From assembly GCA_944354085.1 (NCBI GenBank), contig CALVPW010000021.1, forward strand, positions 1 to 8,375: DNA of 8,375 nucleotides, in the 5' to 3' direction. The stretch is from an uncultured Clostridia bacterium (GTDB lineage: Bacteria > Bacillota > Clostridia > Christensenellales > Borkfalkiaceae). The position numbers were made by a program, and so were the translations under genes. The notes under the pieces are model-generated. The model had not been told where the DNA came from. It made no database searches and was given only the letters and a program-made list of their open reading frames with translations. Position 1 is the stretch's first letter, and each line of letters begins with the position of its first letter. Of the stretch, positions 1 through 6,952 are shown piece after piece.

Positions 1-446
1 ACCGCGTCAGCAAGACGGTGAAGGGCGGCAAGAACATGCGGTTCGCGGCGCTCGTCGTCGTCGGCGACGGCAACGGCAAAGTCGGCTACGGTCAGGGCAA
101 GTCCAAGGAAGTGCCCGAGGCGATCGAGAAGGCGACGCAGGCAGCCAAAAAGAACATGATCAACGTTCCCATCGTGGAGACGACCATCCCGCACGAGACG
201 ATCGGCAAATTCGGCAAGGGCGCAGTCCTTATGCTCCCCGCCGAAGCAGGTACCGGCGTGATCGCGGGCGGTCCCGTCCGCGCGGTCATGGAAGCTGCGG
301 GCATCAAGAACATCAGAACCAAGTCTCACGGTACGCAGAATGCGGGCAACTGCATCAAGGCGACCATTGCAGGGCTCGCTTCCCTCAAAACGGTGGAAGA
401 AGTCGCTGCGCTCCGCGGCAAGTCCGTGGAGGAGATCGTGGGCTAA
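1..446 (+). CDS. rpsE: 30S ribosomal protein S5, 5' truncated by the window edge
   Basis: S5 is a small-subunit protein near the decoding centre that contributes to translational accuracy and to the helicase-like opening of mRNA. The visible frame starts with [10 protein letters not shown] and gives 147 residues to the TAA at 444-446. It carries the S5 double-stranded RNA-binding stretch ([18 protein letters not shown]) and the C-terminal domain with [29 protein letters not shown] and the end SVEEIVG. Family members are about 165 residues, so roughly 20 N-terminal residues lie outside the window. A GTG at 18 could be mistaken for a start, but the conserved S5 reading continues upstream of it without a stop. 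The stop codon overlaps the ribosome binding site of rpmD (TAAGGAGG, 444-451), so the two are probably translated in close succession. Identity is not in doubt. Confidence 0.98.
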   Translation, partial: RVSKTVKGGKNMRFAALVVVGDGNGKVGYGQGKSKEVPEAIEKATQAAKKNMINVPIVETTIPHETIGKFGKGAVLMLPAEAGTGVIAGGPVRAVMEAAGIKNIRTKSHGTQNAGNCIKATIAGLASLKTVEEVAALRGKSVEEIVG

Positions 447-459
447 GGAGGCAGGCTAT

Positions 460-633
460 ATGATCAAAGTCACGCTTGTGAAAAGCACCATCGGCGAGAT
501 CGAATCCGTCAAGGCGACGGTCGCCGCGCTCGGGCTGAAAAAGGTCCGCGCGGAGAAGACGTTCGAGGATACGCCCGCGCTCCAAGGTCAGCTCAAAAAG
601 GTCGCGCACCTCGTGAAGGTGGAGACCGTTTAA
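460..633 (+). CDS. rpmD: 50S ribosomal protein L30
   Basis: L30 is a small large-subunit protein. The 57-residue product has the normal bacterial length and the family's landmarks: a start MIKVTLVKSTIG, the helix VKATVAALGLKKV, the EDTPALQGQLKKVAHLVKVE segment and a very short tail. The ATG at 460 was chosen because a GGAGG (447-451) sits 8 bases upstream and because the protein then matches the family from its first residue. An upstream in-frame start at 340 would overlap rpsE for over 100 bases and is an artefact. It lies between S5 and L15, as in nearly all bacterial spc operons. Confidence 0.97.
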   Translation: MIKVTLVKSTIGEIESVKATVAALGLKKVRAEKTFEDTPALQGQLKKVAHLVKVETV

Positions 634-645
634 GAGGAGTCAAAC

Positions 646-1092
646 ATGAGAATCGATACGATCGCTCCCGCAGAGGGGGCAAGAACGTCGGAAAAGCGTC
701 TCGGCCGCGGCATCGGCTCCGGGCTCGGCAAAACGAGCGGCAAGGGTCACAAAGGTCAGTGGGCGCGTTCGGGCGGCGGCGTCCGTCCCGGGTTCGAAGG
801 CGGTCAGATGCCGCTTGCCCGCAGGATCCCCAAGCGCGGGTTCAACAACCGTTTCCGCAAAGAGTACGTCATCGTCAACCTTTCCGCTCTCGCGGATCTT
901 CCCGCAGGCACGCTCGTCGATTACGGCTTCGTGTTGGAGAACGGCCTTGCCAAAGACGTGAAGAACAACGCAGGGCTCAAAGTCCTCGGCAACGGTGAAC
1001 TCAATTCCGCGATCACGGTGCGCGCGGCGAAATTCTCCGCAAGCGCCAAAGAGGGCATCGTGAAGGCGGGCGGCACGGCGGAGACCGTATAA
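646..1092 (+). CDS. rplO: 50S ribosomal protein L15
   Basis: L15 binds 23S rRNA and is a late-assembling large-subunit protein. The 148-residue product is close to the usual 145-150. Its basic glycine-rich N-terminal extension, which threads into rRNA in the family, is clear ([20 protein letters not shown], about residues 19-38). It is followed by [23 protein letters not shown], then the globular domain ending in a small beta segment near [10 protein letters not shown]. The start is supported by AGAGGAG at 633-639. The gap to rpmD is 12 bases, and the 51-base gap to secY shows no convincing terminator, so co-transcription with secY is expected. Confidence 0.97.
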   Translation: MRIDTIAPAEGARTSEKRLGRGIGSGLGKTSGKGHKGQWARSGGGVRPGFEGGQMPLARRIPKRGFNNRFRKEYVIVNLSALADLPAGTLVDYGFVLENGLAKDVKNNAGLKVLGNGELNSAITVRAAKFSASAKEGIVKAGGTAETV

Positions 1093-1143
1093 CCGCTGCG
1101 TTTTTTCGGCGCCCTTGCGGTCAACAACTGCAAGGAGCCAAAC

Positions 1144-2448
1144 ATGATTGAAACATTAAAAAACGCCTTCCGGAATAAGGACATCAGGAAGAAGATCCTG
1201 CTTACCCTTCTTCTGCTGCTCTTGTTCCGCGTCGGCTGTTATATCCCCATCCCCGGGCTCACGCGCGATACCTTCGCGTCCGCGGTCACGGGCAACGACT
1301 TTTTGGCGCTCATGAGCGGCATCACGGGCAGCGCGCTCGCAAACGGCACGCTGTTCGCGCTCGGCATCGGACCGTACATCAACGCGTCCATCATCATGCA
1401 GCTCCTCACGGTCGGTATCCCCGCGCTCGAACGGCTTTCCAAGCAGGGCGAAGAGGGCAGGAAGAAGATCACCAACATCACGCGGTTCGTCACCATCATC
1501 CTTGCGATCGTGCAGTCGATCGGTATCATCGTCATGTTCGGGCAGACCTCGAACGCGGTGAATACGGCGTACTTCTTCGATTCCATGTGGGTGGCGGGCA
1601 TCTTCATGACCATCGTCTACACGGCGGGCGCATGCCTCGTCATGTGGATCGGCGAACGTATCACCGAATACGGCGTGGGCAACGGCATCTCGATGATCAT
1701 CTTCATCGGTATCCTTTCCACGGCGGGCACGTCGCTCGTGGAGAAGTTCGGCGAAGTCTTCGGCGGCGAAGTGGAGCAGCTTTGGAACATTGCGCTCTTC
1801 ATCGTCCTCGTGCTCGTCATCTTCTTCCTCATCGTGTTCGTCGATCTGGCGGAGCGCCGTATCCCCGTGCAGTACGCCAAGCAGGTGCGCGGCACCAAGA
1901 TGTACGGCGGTCAGTCCTCCGTCATCCCCATGAAGATCTCGGGAAGCGGCGTCATGCCTCTCATCTTCGCGTATGCGATCGTGTCCTTCCCGTCGATGAT
2001 CATGAGCCTCGTGCCTTCGTGGAGCGGCGCGCTCGATTGGTGGACGACCAACTTCCAGCAGGGTCCCGCGAATACGGGCATCTACTACACGCTCGTGCTC
2101 TGCGTCCTCATCTTCGTGTTCTCGTTCTTCTACGCGCAGATCCAGTTCAATCCCGAGGACGTATCCCGCAGCATCCAGCAGAACGGCGGCTTCATCCAGG
2201 GCATCCGCCCCGGCAAGCCCACGGCTGAGTATCTCTCGCGCATCAACAAGCGTATCACGCTGTTCGGCGCCATCTTCCTCACCCTCGTCGCGTTCGTTCC
2301 TTCGGTCGCGTTCTCGTGGGCGGGGCAGGATCTCGTCAACGTCTTCTCGACGACGGGTATCCTCATCGTGGTCTCCGTTGCGTTGGAGTTCGATAAGCAG
2401 CTCCAATCGCAGATCATGATGAAGAACTACAAAGGTTTCTTAAAATAA
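1144..2448 (+). CDS. secY: Protein translocase channel subunit SecY
   Basis: SecY is the pore of the Sec translocon in the cytoplasmic membrane. With SecE and SecG it passes unfolded proteins pushed by SecA or the ribosome. The product has 434 residues, the family norm, and shows ten hydrophobic segments. TM1 is around 18-35 and is followed by the periplasmic plug region. The TM2 signature GIGPYINASIIMQLLT is at 74-89. The cytoplasmic loop signature DLAERRIPVQYAKQ is at 234-247. The C5 loop has the invariant arginine of IRPGKPT (R355), which SecA and ribosome contact need. The C-terminus YKGFLK is typical. The start is supported by AAGGAG at 1132-1137, six bases upstream. Its place between rplO and adk is the standard spc arrangement. 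A long open frame on the opposite strand is a coding shadow. Confidence 0.98.
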   Translation: MIETLKNAFRNKDIRKKILLTLLLLLLFRVGCYIPIPGLTRDTFASAVTGNDFLALMSGITGSALANGTLFALGIGPYINASIIMQLLTVGIPALERLSKQGEEGRKKITNITRFVTIILAIVQSIGIIVMFGQTSNAVNTAYFFDSMWVAGIFMTIVYTAGACLVMWIGERITEYGVGNGISMIIFIGILSTAGTSLVEKFGEVFGGEVEQLWNIALFIVLVLVIFFLIVFVDLAERRIPVQYAKQVRGTKMYGGQSSVIPMKISGSGVMPLIFAYAIVSFPSMIMSLVPSWSGALDWWTTNFQQGPANTGIYYTLVLCVLIFVFSFFYAQIQFNPEDVSRSIQQNGGFIQGIRPGKPTAEYLSRINKRITLFGAIFLTLVAFVPSVAFSWAGQDLVNVFSTTGILIVVSVALEFDKQLQSQIMMKNYKGFLK

Positions 2449-2473
2449 TTTCCGATAAAAGGAGGGTCACGGC

Positions 2474-3115
2474 ATGAATCTCATTCTACTCGGCGCGCCC
2501 GGCGCAGGCAAGGGCACGCAGGCGACCAAGATCGCGGAGCGCTACGGGCTCACGCACATCTCCACGGGGGATATCTTCCGCGCCAACATCAAGAACGGTA
2601 CCAAGATCGGACTTCTCGCCAAATCGTACATCGATAAGGGCGAGCTCGTCCCCGACGAGGTCACTTGCGAGATCGTGCGTGACCGCCTTACGTGGGACGA
2701 CTGCAAGAACGGGTACCTGTTGGACGGCTTCCCCCGCAACCTCTTCCAGGCGGAAGAGCTCGGCAAGTTCGCGCATATCGACGGCGTGGTCAACATCAAC
2801 ATCGACTTCAAGCTACTGATGGACCGCCTGTGCGGCAGACGCGTCTGCAAAGAGTGCGGCGAGAGCTACCACGTGAGCACCCTCAACGGCGCGACCACGT
2901 GCGCACGCTGCGGCGGTGAGCTCTACCAGCGCAAGGACGACAATCCCGAAACGGTCGGCAGCCGCCTCAAAGTGTACGAGGAGCAGACCGCGCCTCTCAT
3001 CGACTATTACACCAAGCAGGGCATCATCCTCAACGTGACGGGCACCGAGGCTCCCGCCGAAGTGCTGTTCGAGCAAGTCAAAGTGCTGCTCGACGACCTC
3101 GCGAAGAAGGCATGA
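2474..3115 (+). CDS. adk: Adenylate kinase, zinc-binding LID type
   Basis: Adenylate kinase interconverts ATP + AMP and 2 ADP in the cytoplasm. The 213-residue product is the long bacterial form. The P-loop GAPGAGKGT is at 7-15, the AMP-site helix THISTGDIFR at 27-36 and the DGFPRN motif at 84-89, with R88 as the expected catalytic arginine. Most relatives have threonine rather than asparagine at the last position of that motif. The LID domain carries four cysteines in two CxxC pairs (C125, C128, C143, C146), the structural zinc site common in Gram-positive enzymes. The start has one of the strongest ribosome binding sites in the window (AAAAGGAGGG, 2457-2466). Its TGA overlaps the ATG of map, which implies translational coupling. 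Confidence 0.98.
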   Translation: MNLILLGAPGAGKGTQATKIAERYGLTHISTGDIFRANIKNGTKIGLLAKSYIDKGELVPDEVTCEIVRDRLTWDDCKNGYLLDGFPRNLFQAEELGKFAHIDGVVNINIDFKLLMDRLCGRRVCKECGESYHVSTLNGATTCARCGGELYQRKDDNPETVGSRLKVYEEQTAPLIDYYTKQGIILNVTGTEAPAEVLFEQVKVLLDDLAKKA

Positions 3116-3855
3116 TCCCCGTCAAGACGGAAGAAGAGATCGCACTCCTGCGCGAATCCTGCAGGATCGTAAAGGAGTGCCTCGACTTTGTCGGCGGGCA
3201 TATCCGCGCCGGCATGACGACCAAGGAAGTGGATGACATGGTCTACCGCTTCATCACGGCGGAGGGCGCCGAGCCGAGCTGTTTGGGCTACTGCGGGTTT
3301 CCCGCATCGGCATGCGTCTCCGTCAACGAAGTCGTCGTGCACGGGATCCCCGGGGACAGGGTGCTTTGCGAGGGCGATATCGTCAGCGTCGATCTGTGTG
3401 CGTACAAGAACGGGTTTCACGGCGACGGCGCGCGCACCTTTGCCATCGGCGAGGTGAGTGCCGAAAAGCAAAAGCTCATCCGCGTGACCAAAGAATGCTT
3501 CTTTCAGGGCATCGAAGGGCTCAAAGCGGGTACGCCGCTGTACGACATCGGCTACAAAGTCCAGCGTTATGCGGAGGCAAACGGGTTTTCCGTCATCCGT
3601 TCGTATACGGGGCACGGCATCGGGCGTGAAATGCACGAAGATCCCGCCGTTCCCAATTACGGGCGCAAGGGGACGGGTCCCCGCCTTCCCGCGGGCGCAG
3701 TCATCTGCGTCGAACCCATGATCGCGGCAGGCGGCTGGCGCGTGCAGGTGGCGGACGACGGCTGGACGGCAACGATGCTCGATAAAAAGCCTGCGGCGCA
3801 TTACGAAAACACCATCGTCATCCGCGAAAACGGCGTGGAAATTCTCACCCTGTAA
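3112..3855 (+). CDS. map: Type I methionine aminopeptidase
   Basis: This enzyme removes the initiator methionine from nascent proteins when the second residue is small. The 247-residue product has the pita-bread fold and all expected active-site residues: H77 (VVHGIP), metal ligands D94 (VSVDLCAY), D105 (HGDGART), H168 (YTGHGIGREMHE), E201 (VEPM) and E232 (YENTI), plus H175. It lacks the N-terminal SEC-C zinc extension found in some clostridial paralogues, so it is the short housekeeping form. The ATG overlaps the adk stop in ATGA, and only a weak GAAGG lies upstream, so translation probably relies on ribosomes finishing adk. No KOW-domain gene, often found between map and infA in Bacillota, is present here. 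Confidence 0.97.
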   Translation: MIPVKTEEEIALLRESCRIVKECLDFVGGHIRAGMTTKEVDDMVYRFITAEGAEPSCLGYCGFPASACVSVNEVVVHGIPGDRVLCEGDIVSVDLCAYKNGFHGDGARTFAIGEVSAEKQKLIRVTKECFFQGIEGLKAGTPLYDIGYKVQRYAEANGFSVIRSYTGHGIGREMHEDPAVPNYGRKGTGPRLPAGAVICVEPMIAAGGWRVQVADDGWTATMLDKKPAAHYENTIVIRENGVEILTL

Positions 3856-3870
3856 GGGAAAGGAAATATT

Positions 3871-4092
3871 ATGTCCAAAGACGACGTCATCGAAACGGAA
3901 GGCAAAGTCATCGAAGCCCTTCCCAACGCAACGTTCAAAGTGCGGCTTTCCAACGGGCACGTGATCACGGCGTATATCTCGGGAAAGCTGAGAATGAATT
4001 ATATCCGCATCATCGAAGGGGATACGGTCAAGCTCGAGATGAGCCCGTACGATCTGACGAAGGGGCGGATCACGTGGCGCAGCAAATCCTGA
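3871..4092 (+). CDS. infA: Translation initiation factor IF-1
   Basis: IF-1 binds the A site of the 30S subunit and helps IF-2 and IF-3 select the initiator tRNA. The 73-residue product is a single S1/OB fold. It aligns through its length with the family: [24 protein letters not shown], then [22 protein letters not shown], then [24 protein letters not shown]. The start is supported by AAAGGA at 3859-3864. The gene is 15 bases after map. After its stop the tight gene packing ends, and a 129-base structured spacer follows. Confidence 0.98.
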   Translation: MSKDDVIETEGKVIEALPNATFKVRLSNGHVITAYISGKLRMNYIRIIEGDTVKLEMSPYDLTKGRITWRSKS

Positions 4093-4221
4093 ACGCGCCA
4101 AACGGCGACGGGTGACGGCGCGCAGGCGCGCGTCCCGCTCTCACCGTGATCTTAAACGCCTCGGCGTTGATCGTACCGCGCCTTTGAGCGCCGCCAAAAA
4201 GTTTGTAAGGAGAACAAAACA
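4093..4221 (+). other. Hairpin-rich spacer between infA and rpmJ
   Basis: This spacer is much longer than its neighbours (3-51 bases upstream of it). It has no open frame worth calling. By eye it can form several consecutive stems in RNA. One is CGCC-AAAC-GGCG at 4096-4107. A second is a GC stem at 4114-4134, GACG plus CGCG against CGCG plus CGTC with one bulged G and loop CAGG. An outer GGTGA/TCACC pairing (4111-4115 with 4141-4145) could enclose the second but would compete with its base. A third stem at 4148-4172 has GATC arms around AACGC-CTCG-GCGTT with a three-base bulge. None is followed by a T-run, so it does not look like an intrinsic terminator. The rpmJ ribosome binding site (TAAGGAG, 4206-4212) lies beyond the stems. 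The role is unknown; RNA processing, stability or r-protein control are possible. Confidence 0.55.
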
Positions 4222-4338
4222 ATGAAAGTACGTCCGTCCGTCAAGCCTATGTGCGATAAGTGCAAGGTCATCAAAAGAAACGGCAAAGTCATGGTCATCT
4301 GCTCCAAGGACAAGAGCCACAAGCAGAGACAGGGCTAA
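4222..4338 (+). CDS. rpmJ: 50S ribosomal protein L36, zinc-ribbon form
   Basis: This small gene encodes 38 residues starting [16 protein letters not shown] and ending SHKQRQG, the hallmark ends of L36. L36 binds 23S rRNA in the large subunit. The zinc ligands are C11, C14, C27 and a histidine at 33. The usual C+ form has 37 residues, with four residues between the third cysteine and the histidine (CENPKH). Here five intervene (CSKDKSH), so the loop is one residue longer. The start is supported by TAAGGAG at 4206-4212, nine bases upstream. Its place after infA and before rpsM is the standard arrangement. The stop is followed within about 20 bases by a strong promoter. Confidence 0.96.
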   Translation: MKVRPSVKPMCDKCKVIKRNGKVMVICSKDKSHKQRQG

Positions 4339-4358
4339 AATTTAGCAGGAAAAAACGG

Positions 4359-4388
4359 TTGACAGACCGCGGGAGATTATGCTATAAT
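4359..4388 (+). promoter_or_regulatory. Strong sigma-A-type promoter for the alpha operon (rpsM onward)
   Basis: A perfect -35 box TTGACA (4359-4364) and a perfect -10 box TATAAT (4383-4388) are separated by 18 bases. An extended -10 TG lies at 4380-4381 (TGC-TATAAT). The predicted transcription start is about 4395-4396. It lies only 20 bases after the rpmJ stop. Thus rpsM-rpsK-rpsD-rpoA-rplQ can be transcribed independently of the upstream spc genes, although read-through from upstream is also likely. The match to consensus is the evidence; the start point is inferred. Confidence 0.88.
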
Positions 4389-4400
4389 ATCTTCCGCGGT
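4366..4400. promoter_or_regulatory. Near-perfect inverted repeat centred on the -10 box, possible operator
   Basis: Arms ACCGCGGGAGAT (4366-4377) and ATCTTCCGCGGT (4389-4400) are inverted copies with a single mismatch, and 11 bases (4378-4388) separate them. The centre, base 4383, is the first base of the TATAAT box. In RNA made by read-through from rpmJ, the mismatch becomes a G-U pair, so a 12-bp stem could form. Only three U residues follow it, so it would be a poor intrinsic terminator. RNA started from the local promoter would contain only the end of the right arm. The geometry fits a dimeric DNA-binding regulator, but none is identified here. Confidence 0.6.
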
Positions 4401-4588
4401 TTGAAGTGACCGCCATACGATACGCAAAAAATGGGCGGATTCCCGCACGAAAACGTGCAGGGAGTCGGCTTGTTTTGCGCGTTAAAGGCGAAAACCCACG
4501 GTTTTTTGCAGAAAATATTTTCCACTGTTTTCGCAAAGATCCGTTTCCCATACAATCATTTATCCAAAAAATCACGGAGGAATATTTC
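4396..4588 (+). promoter_or_regulatory. Long structured 5' leader of the alpha operon
   Basis: About 190 bases separate the predicted transcription start from the rpsM ATG. Four stems can be drawn. CCGCC (4410-4414) pairs with GGCGG (4434-4438). A 12-bp hairpin spans 4438-4466 with an AAAA loop (4450-4453) and one bulged A at 4459; it shares base 4438 with the first stem. A weaker TTTT/CGC to GCG/AAAA stem lies around 4473-4494. A long stem pairs ACGG (4498-4501) and TTTGC (4505-4509) with GCAAA (4533-4537) and CCGT (4541-4544), and encloses the 12-base palindrome at 4511-4522. The last part, carrying GGAGG at 4576-4580, is A/T-rich and open. In E. coli the leader before rpsM is the S4 target, so a similar role is plausible but unproven here. 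Confidence 0.55.
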
Positions 4589-4957
4589 ATGGCACGTATT
4601 GCCGGTGTGGATCTGCCCAGAGAAAAAAGGGTCGAGATCGGCCTCACCTACATTTACGGGATCGGTCTTACCACGTCCAAGAAAATTCTCGCCGCTACGG
4701 GCATCGATCCCGACACGCGCGTGAAGGATCTCGACGAGAACGACGTATCCAAACTCAGAGAATACATCGACCACAACTATATGGTGGAAGGTGAGCTTCG
4801 CGGGGCTGTCAGCCTCAACATCAAGCGCCTGATGGAGATCGGGTGCTACCGTGGCGTGCGCCACAGAAAGGGCCTTCCCGTCCGCGGGCAGAGCACCAAG
4901 CGCAACGCAAGAACGAGAAAGGGTCCCCGCCGTACGGTGGCGAACAAGAAGAAGTAA
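4589..4957 (+). CDS. rpsM: 30S ribosomal protein S13
   Basis: S13 sits in the head of the small subunit and contacts the P-site tRNA and the large subunit. The 122-residue product begins [26 protein letters not shown], with the helix-two-turn-helix region following. It ends with the basic tail [37 protein letters not shown] that reaches the decoding region. The ATG at 4589 was chosen because GGAGG (4576-4580) lies eight bases upstream and the family always starts here. A GTG at 4406 in the same frame would add 61 residues unlike any S13 and lies inside the leader. It is the first gene of the alpha operon, and the gap to rpsK is 12 bases. Confidence 0.98.
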   Translation: MARIAGVDLPREKRVEIGLTYIYGIGLTTSKKILAATGIDPDTRVKDLDENDVSKLREYIDHNYMVEGELRGAVSLNIKRLMEIGCYRGVRHRKGLPVRGQSTKRNARTRKGPRRTVANKKK

Positions 4958-4969
4958 GGAGAGTGCGAT

Positions 4970-5368
4970 ATGGCAGAGAATAAAAAGAAAGTCGTTTCGC
5001 GCAAACGCAAAGAACTCAAAAAGATCGACCGCGGACAGGTGCACATCCAGTCCACGTTCAACAATACGCTCGTTACCATCACGGATACGAACGGCAACGC
5101 GATCTCCTGGTCGAGCGCAGGCTCGCTCGGGTTCCGCGGTTCCCGTAAGGGCACGCCGTTCGCGGCGCAGATGGCAGCCGAAACGGCAGCCAAAGCCGCA
5201 AAAGAGCACGGGCTTCGTTCCGTCGAAGTGTACGTGAAGGGCCCCGGCGCAGGCAGAGAGTCCGCCATCCGCGCACTTGCGAACTGCGAGCTGGAAGTCA
5301 CGCTCATTTCCGACGTTTCGCCCATCCCGCACAACGGATGCCGTCCGCCCAAGCGCAGAAGAGTGTAA
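4970..5368 (+). CDS. rpsK: 30S ribosomal protein S11
   Basis: S11 lies on the small-subunit platform near the E site and helps form the mRNA exit channel. The 132-residue product has a lysine-rich N-terminus typical of Bacillota. It then has [50 protein letters not shown], the [14 protein letters not shown] motif and the C-terminal [18 protein letters not shown]. The ribosome binding site TAAGGAG (4955-4961) includes the rpsM stop codon. Neighbours S13 and S4 are the usual partners. Confidence 0.98.
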   Translation: MAENKKKVVSRKRKELKKIDRGQVHIQSTFNNTLVTITDTNGNAISWSSAGSLGFRGSRKGTPFAAQMAAETAAKAAKEHGLRSVEVYVKGPGAGRESAIRALANCELEVTLISDVSPIPHNGCRPPKRRRV

Positions 5369-5383
5369 GGTAAGGAGATCACA

Positions 5384-5974
5384 ATGGCTATCAATAAATA
5401 TCACAGATTAAAAAGATGCAGGTTCCTCGAGATCGATCCCGCTTCCATCGGCTGCTACAAAAAGTCGACGAGAACGTCGGGCAGAAAGTCGAGGAAGGTT
5501 TCCGAGTACGGCTTGCAGCTCCGCGAGAAGCAGAGAGCAAAGTTCATCTACTGCGTCAGCGAGAAGCAGTTCCGCAAGTATTACGATATGGCGGACCGCA
5601 TGAAGGGCGTCACGGGTGAGAACATGCTCTCCCTGTTGGAGCGCCGCCTCGACAACGTCGTTTACAGAATGGGCTTTGCGGCGACCCGCTTGCAGGCGCG
5701 TCAGCTCGTCAGCCACGCGCACTTCTCCGTCAACGGCAAGAAAGTCGATATCCCTTCCTACATCGTCAAGGAAGGCGACGTCATCGCCGTGCGTGAGAAC
5801 AGAGCCAAGAACAAGTATTTCGAACAGGTCAAAGCAGCCAAGGCGGGCAACCTTCCCAAGTGGCTGGAATCCGACCTCGAAAAACTGGAGGGTAAGGTGC
5901 TCGCGCTGCCTCAGCGCGAAGATATCGACAGTCAGATCGCGGAGCATATGATCGTCGAATTGTACTCCAAATAA
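5384..5974 (+). CDS. rpsD: 30S ribosomal protein S4, zinc-free clostridial type
   Basis: S4 is a primary 16S rRNA-binding protein that starts small-subunit assembly, and in several bacteria it represses its own operon. The 196-residue product has the S4 core ([28 protein letters not shown]), the S4 RNA-binding domain around residues 87-150 ([47 protein letters not shown]) and the invariant end [10 protein letters not shown]. The N-terminus ([28 protein letters not shown]) has only two cysteines, so the four-cysteine zinc site of some S4 proteins is absent. Related zinc-free forms are known in Clostridia. Having rpsD between rpsK and rpoA differs from Bacillus subtilis, where it is elsewhere. 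The start is supported by AAGGAG shortly upstream. Confidence 0.97.
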   Translation: MAINKYHRLKRCRFLEIDPASIGCYKKSTRTSGRKSRKVSEYGLQLREKQRAKFIYCVSEKQFRKYYDMADRMKGVTGENMLSLLERRLDNVVYRMGFAATRLQARQLVSHAHFSVNGKKVDIPSYIVKEGDVIAVRENRAKNKYFEQVKAAKAGNLPKWLESDLEKLEGKVLALPQREDIDSQIAEHMIVELYSK

Positions 5975-5995
5975 TTGAATAGAGGAGGTAGCTTT

Positions 5996-6949
5996 ATGAT
6001 CGAAATGGATATGCCCAAGATCGAAGTGGTCGAGAACGAAGAGAAGTCGTACGCGAAGATCGTCGTCGAACCGCTCGAAAAGGGTTTCGGTCTTACGATA
6101 GGCAACTGCTTGAGAAGAATTCTGCTCTCGGCGCTCCCGGGGGCTGCGGCGCAGGGCATCAAGTTCATGGACGGAAGCGTCAAGCACGAGTTTTCCGCGC
6201 TGCCCGGCGTCAAAGAGGACGTTACCGAGATCATTCTCAACTTAAAGCTCCTTGCGATCAAGACAAGAATCACCGATAAGGATTATACCAAGACGCTCCG
6301 CCTCACCAAAGAGGGTCCCGCGGTCATCACGGCGGCGGACATCTCGCAGGACGCCGAGGTGGAGATCATCAATTCCAACCAGTACATCTGCACGGTGGAC
6401 GAGGGCGGAAAGATCGATATGGAGATCACGATCGGGCGCGGCAGGGGGTACAAGCCCGCCAAAGAGAACAAGCAGCCCGTGATCGACTATATCCCCATCG
6501 ATTCCATCTATACGCCCGTTCAAAAGGTCAACTACAACGTCGAGCCCGCGCGCGTCGGTCAGAATATCGATTACGATAAACTCACCCTCGAAGTGTGGAC
6601 GGACGGTACCTTCTCGGGCAAAGAGATCGTCTCGCTCGCCGCAAAGATCATGCAGGATCACATCAACCTGTTCGTCAACCTCTCGGATACCATCAAGGAT
6701 ATGGATATCCTCGTCAAGACGGACGACGACAAGCAGCAGCAGATCCTCTCCATGAAGATCGAGGATATGGACTTCTCCGTCCGTTCCTACAACTGCTTAA
6801 AGAGAGCCAACATTCATACCGTGGAAGACCTCATCAACAAGACGGAGGACGAGATGCTGAAGGTGCGCAACCTCGGCAAAAAGTCCCTCGACGAAGTCAT
6901 GCAAAAGTTGGAAGCATACGGTCTTTCGCTCACCAAAAAGGAGGATTAA
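5996..6949 (+). CDS. rpoA: DNA-directed RNA polymerase subunit alpha
   Basis: Alpha dimerises to nucleate RNA polymerase assembly, and its C-terminal domain binds promoter DNA and activators. The 317-residue product has the N-terminal domain at about 1-230, including GFGLTIGNCLRRILLSALPGAA (30-51) and HEFSALPGVKEDVTEIILNLK (64-84). A flexible acidic linker around 231-250 follows, then the C-terminal domain at about 253-317. That domain has the helix-hairpin-helix RNLGKKSLDEV and the DNA-contact residues corresponding to E. coli R265, N268, K298 and S299 at R263, N266, K296 and S297. The ATG at 5996 was chosen because GAGGAGGT (5982-5989) lies six bases upstream. A TTG at 5975 would place that site inside the gene. 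The next gene follows after three bases. Confidence 0.98.
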   Translation: MIEMDMPKIEVVENEEKSYAKIVVEPLEKGFGLTIGNCLRRILLSALPGAAAQGIKFMDGSVKHEFSALPGVKEDVTEIILNLKLLAIKTRITDKDYTKTLRLTKEGPAVITAADISQDAEVEIINSNQYICTVDEGGKIDMEITIGRGRGYKPAKENKQPVIDYIPIDSIYTPVQKVNYNVEPARVGQNIDYDKLTLEVWTDGTFSGKEIVSLAAKIMQDHINLFVNLSDTIKDMDILVKTDDDKQQQILSMKIEDMDFSVRSYNCLKRANIHTVEDLINKTEDEMLKVRNLGKKSLDEVMQKLEAYGLSLTKKED

Positions 6950-6952
6950 ATT

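Noticed and set aside
18..446. GTG at position 18 as the start of rpsE
   Set aside because: The conserved S5 sequence continues upstream to the window edge, so the true start lies outside.
1093..1143. T-run and small stems between rplO and secY as a terminator
   Set aside because: The TTTTTT at 1101-1106 precedes rather than follows any stem, the possible pairings are only four bases, and secY has a normal ribosome binding site, so co-transcription is more likely.
1156..2406. Open frame of 416 codons on the minus strand opposite secY
   Set aside because: It is rich in D, E, H and R with no hydrophobic core or known motif, has no convincing ribosome binding site, and lies wholly within secY. 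It results from the GC-rich third codon positions of secY.
3007..4101. Open frame of 364 codons on the minus strand opposite adk, map and infA
   Set aside because: It crosses three well-supported genes on the other strand and shows no family motif, so it is a coding shadow.
4431..4724. 97-codon frame starting in the rpsM leader as a leader peptide
   Set aside because: There is no ribosome binding site before the ATG (it follows GCAAAAA), and it runs out of frame through rpsM with no recognisable product.
4406..4957. N-terminally extended rpsM starting at GTG 4406
   Set aside because: S13 proteins start at MARIAGV, a strong GGAGG precedes the ATG at 4589, and the extension lies in the structured leader.
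5975..6949. TTG at 5975 as the rpoA start
   Set aside because: It would put the GAGGAGGT ribosome binding site inside the gene. The ATG at 5996 gives the family's usual start and length.
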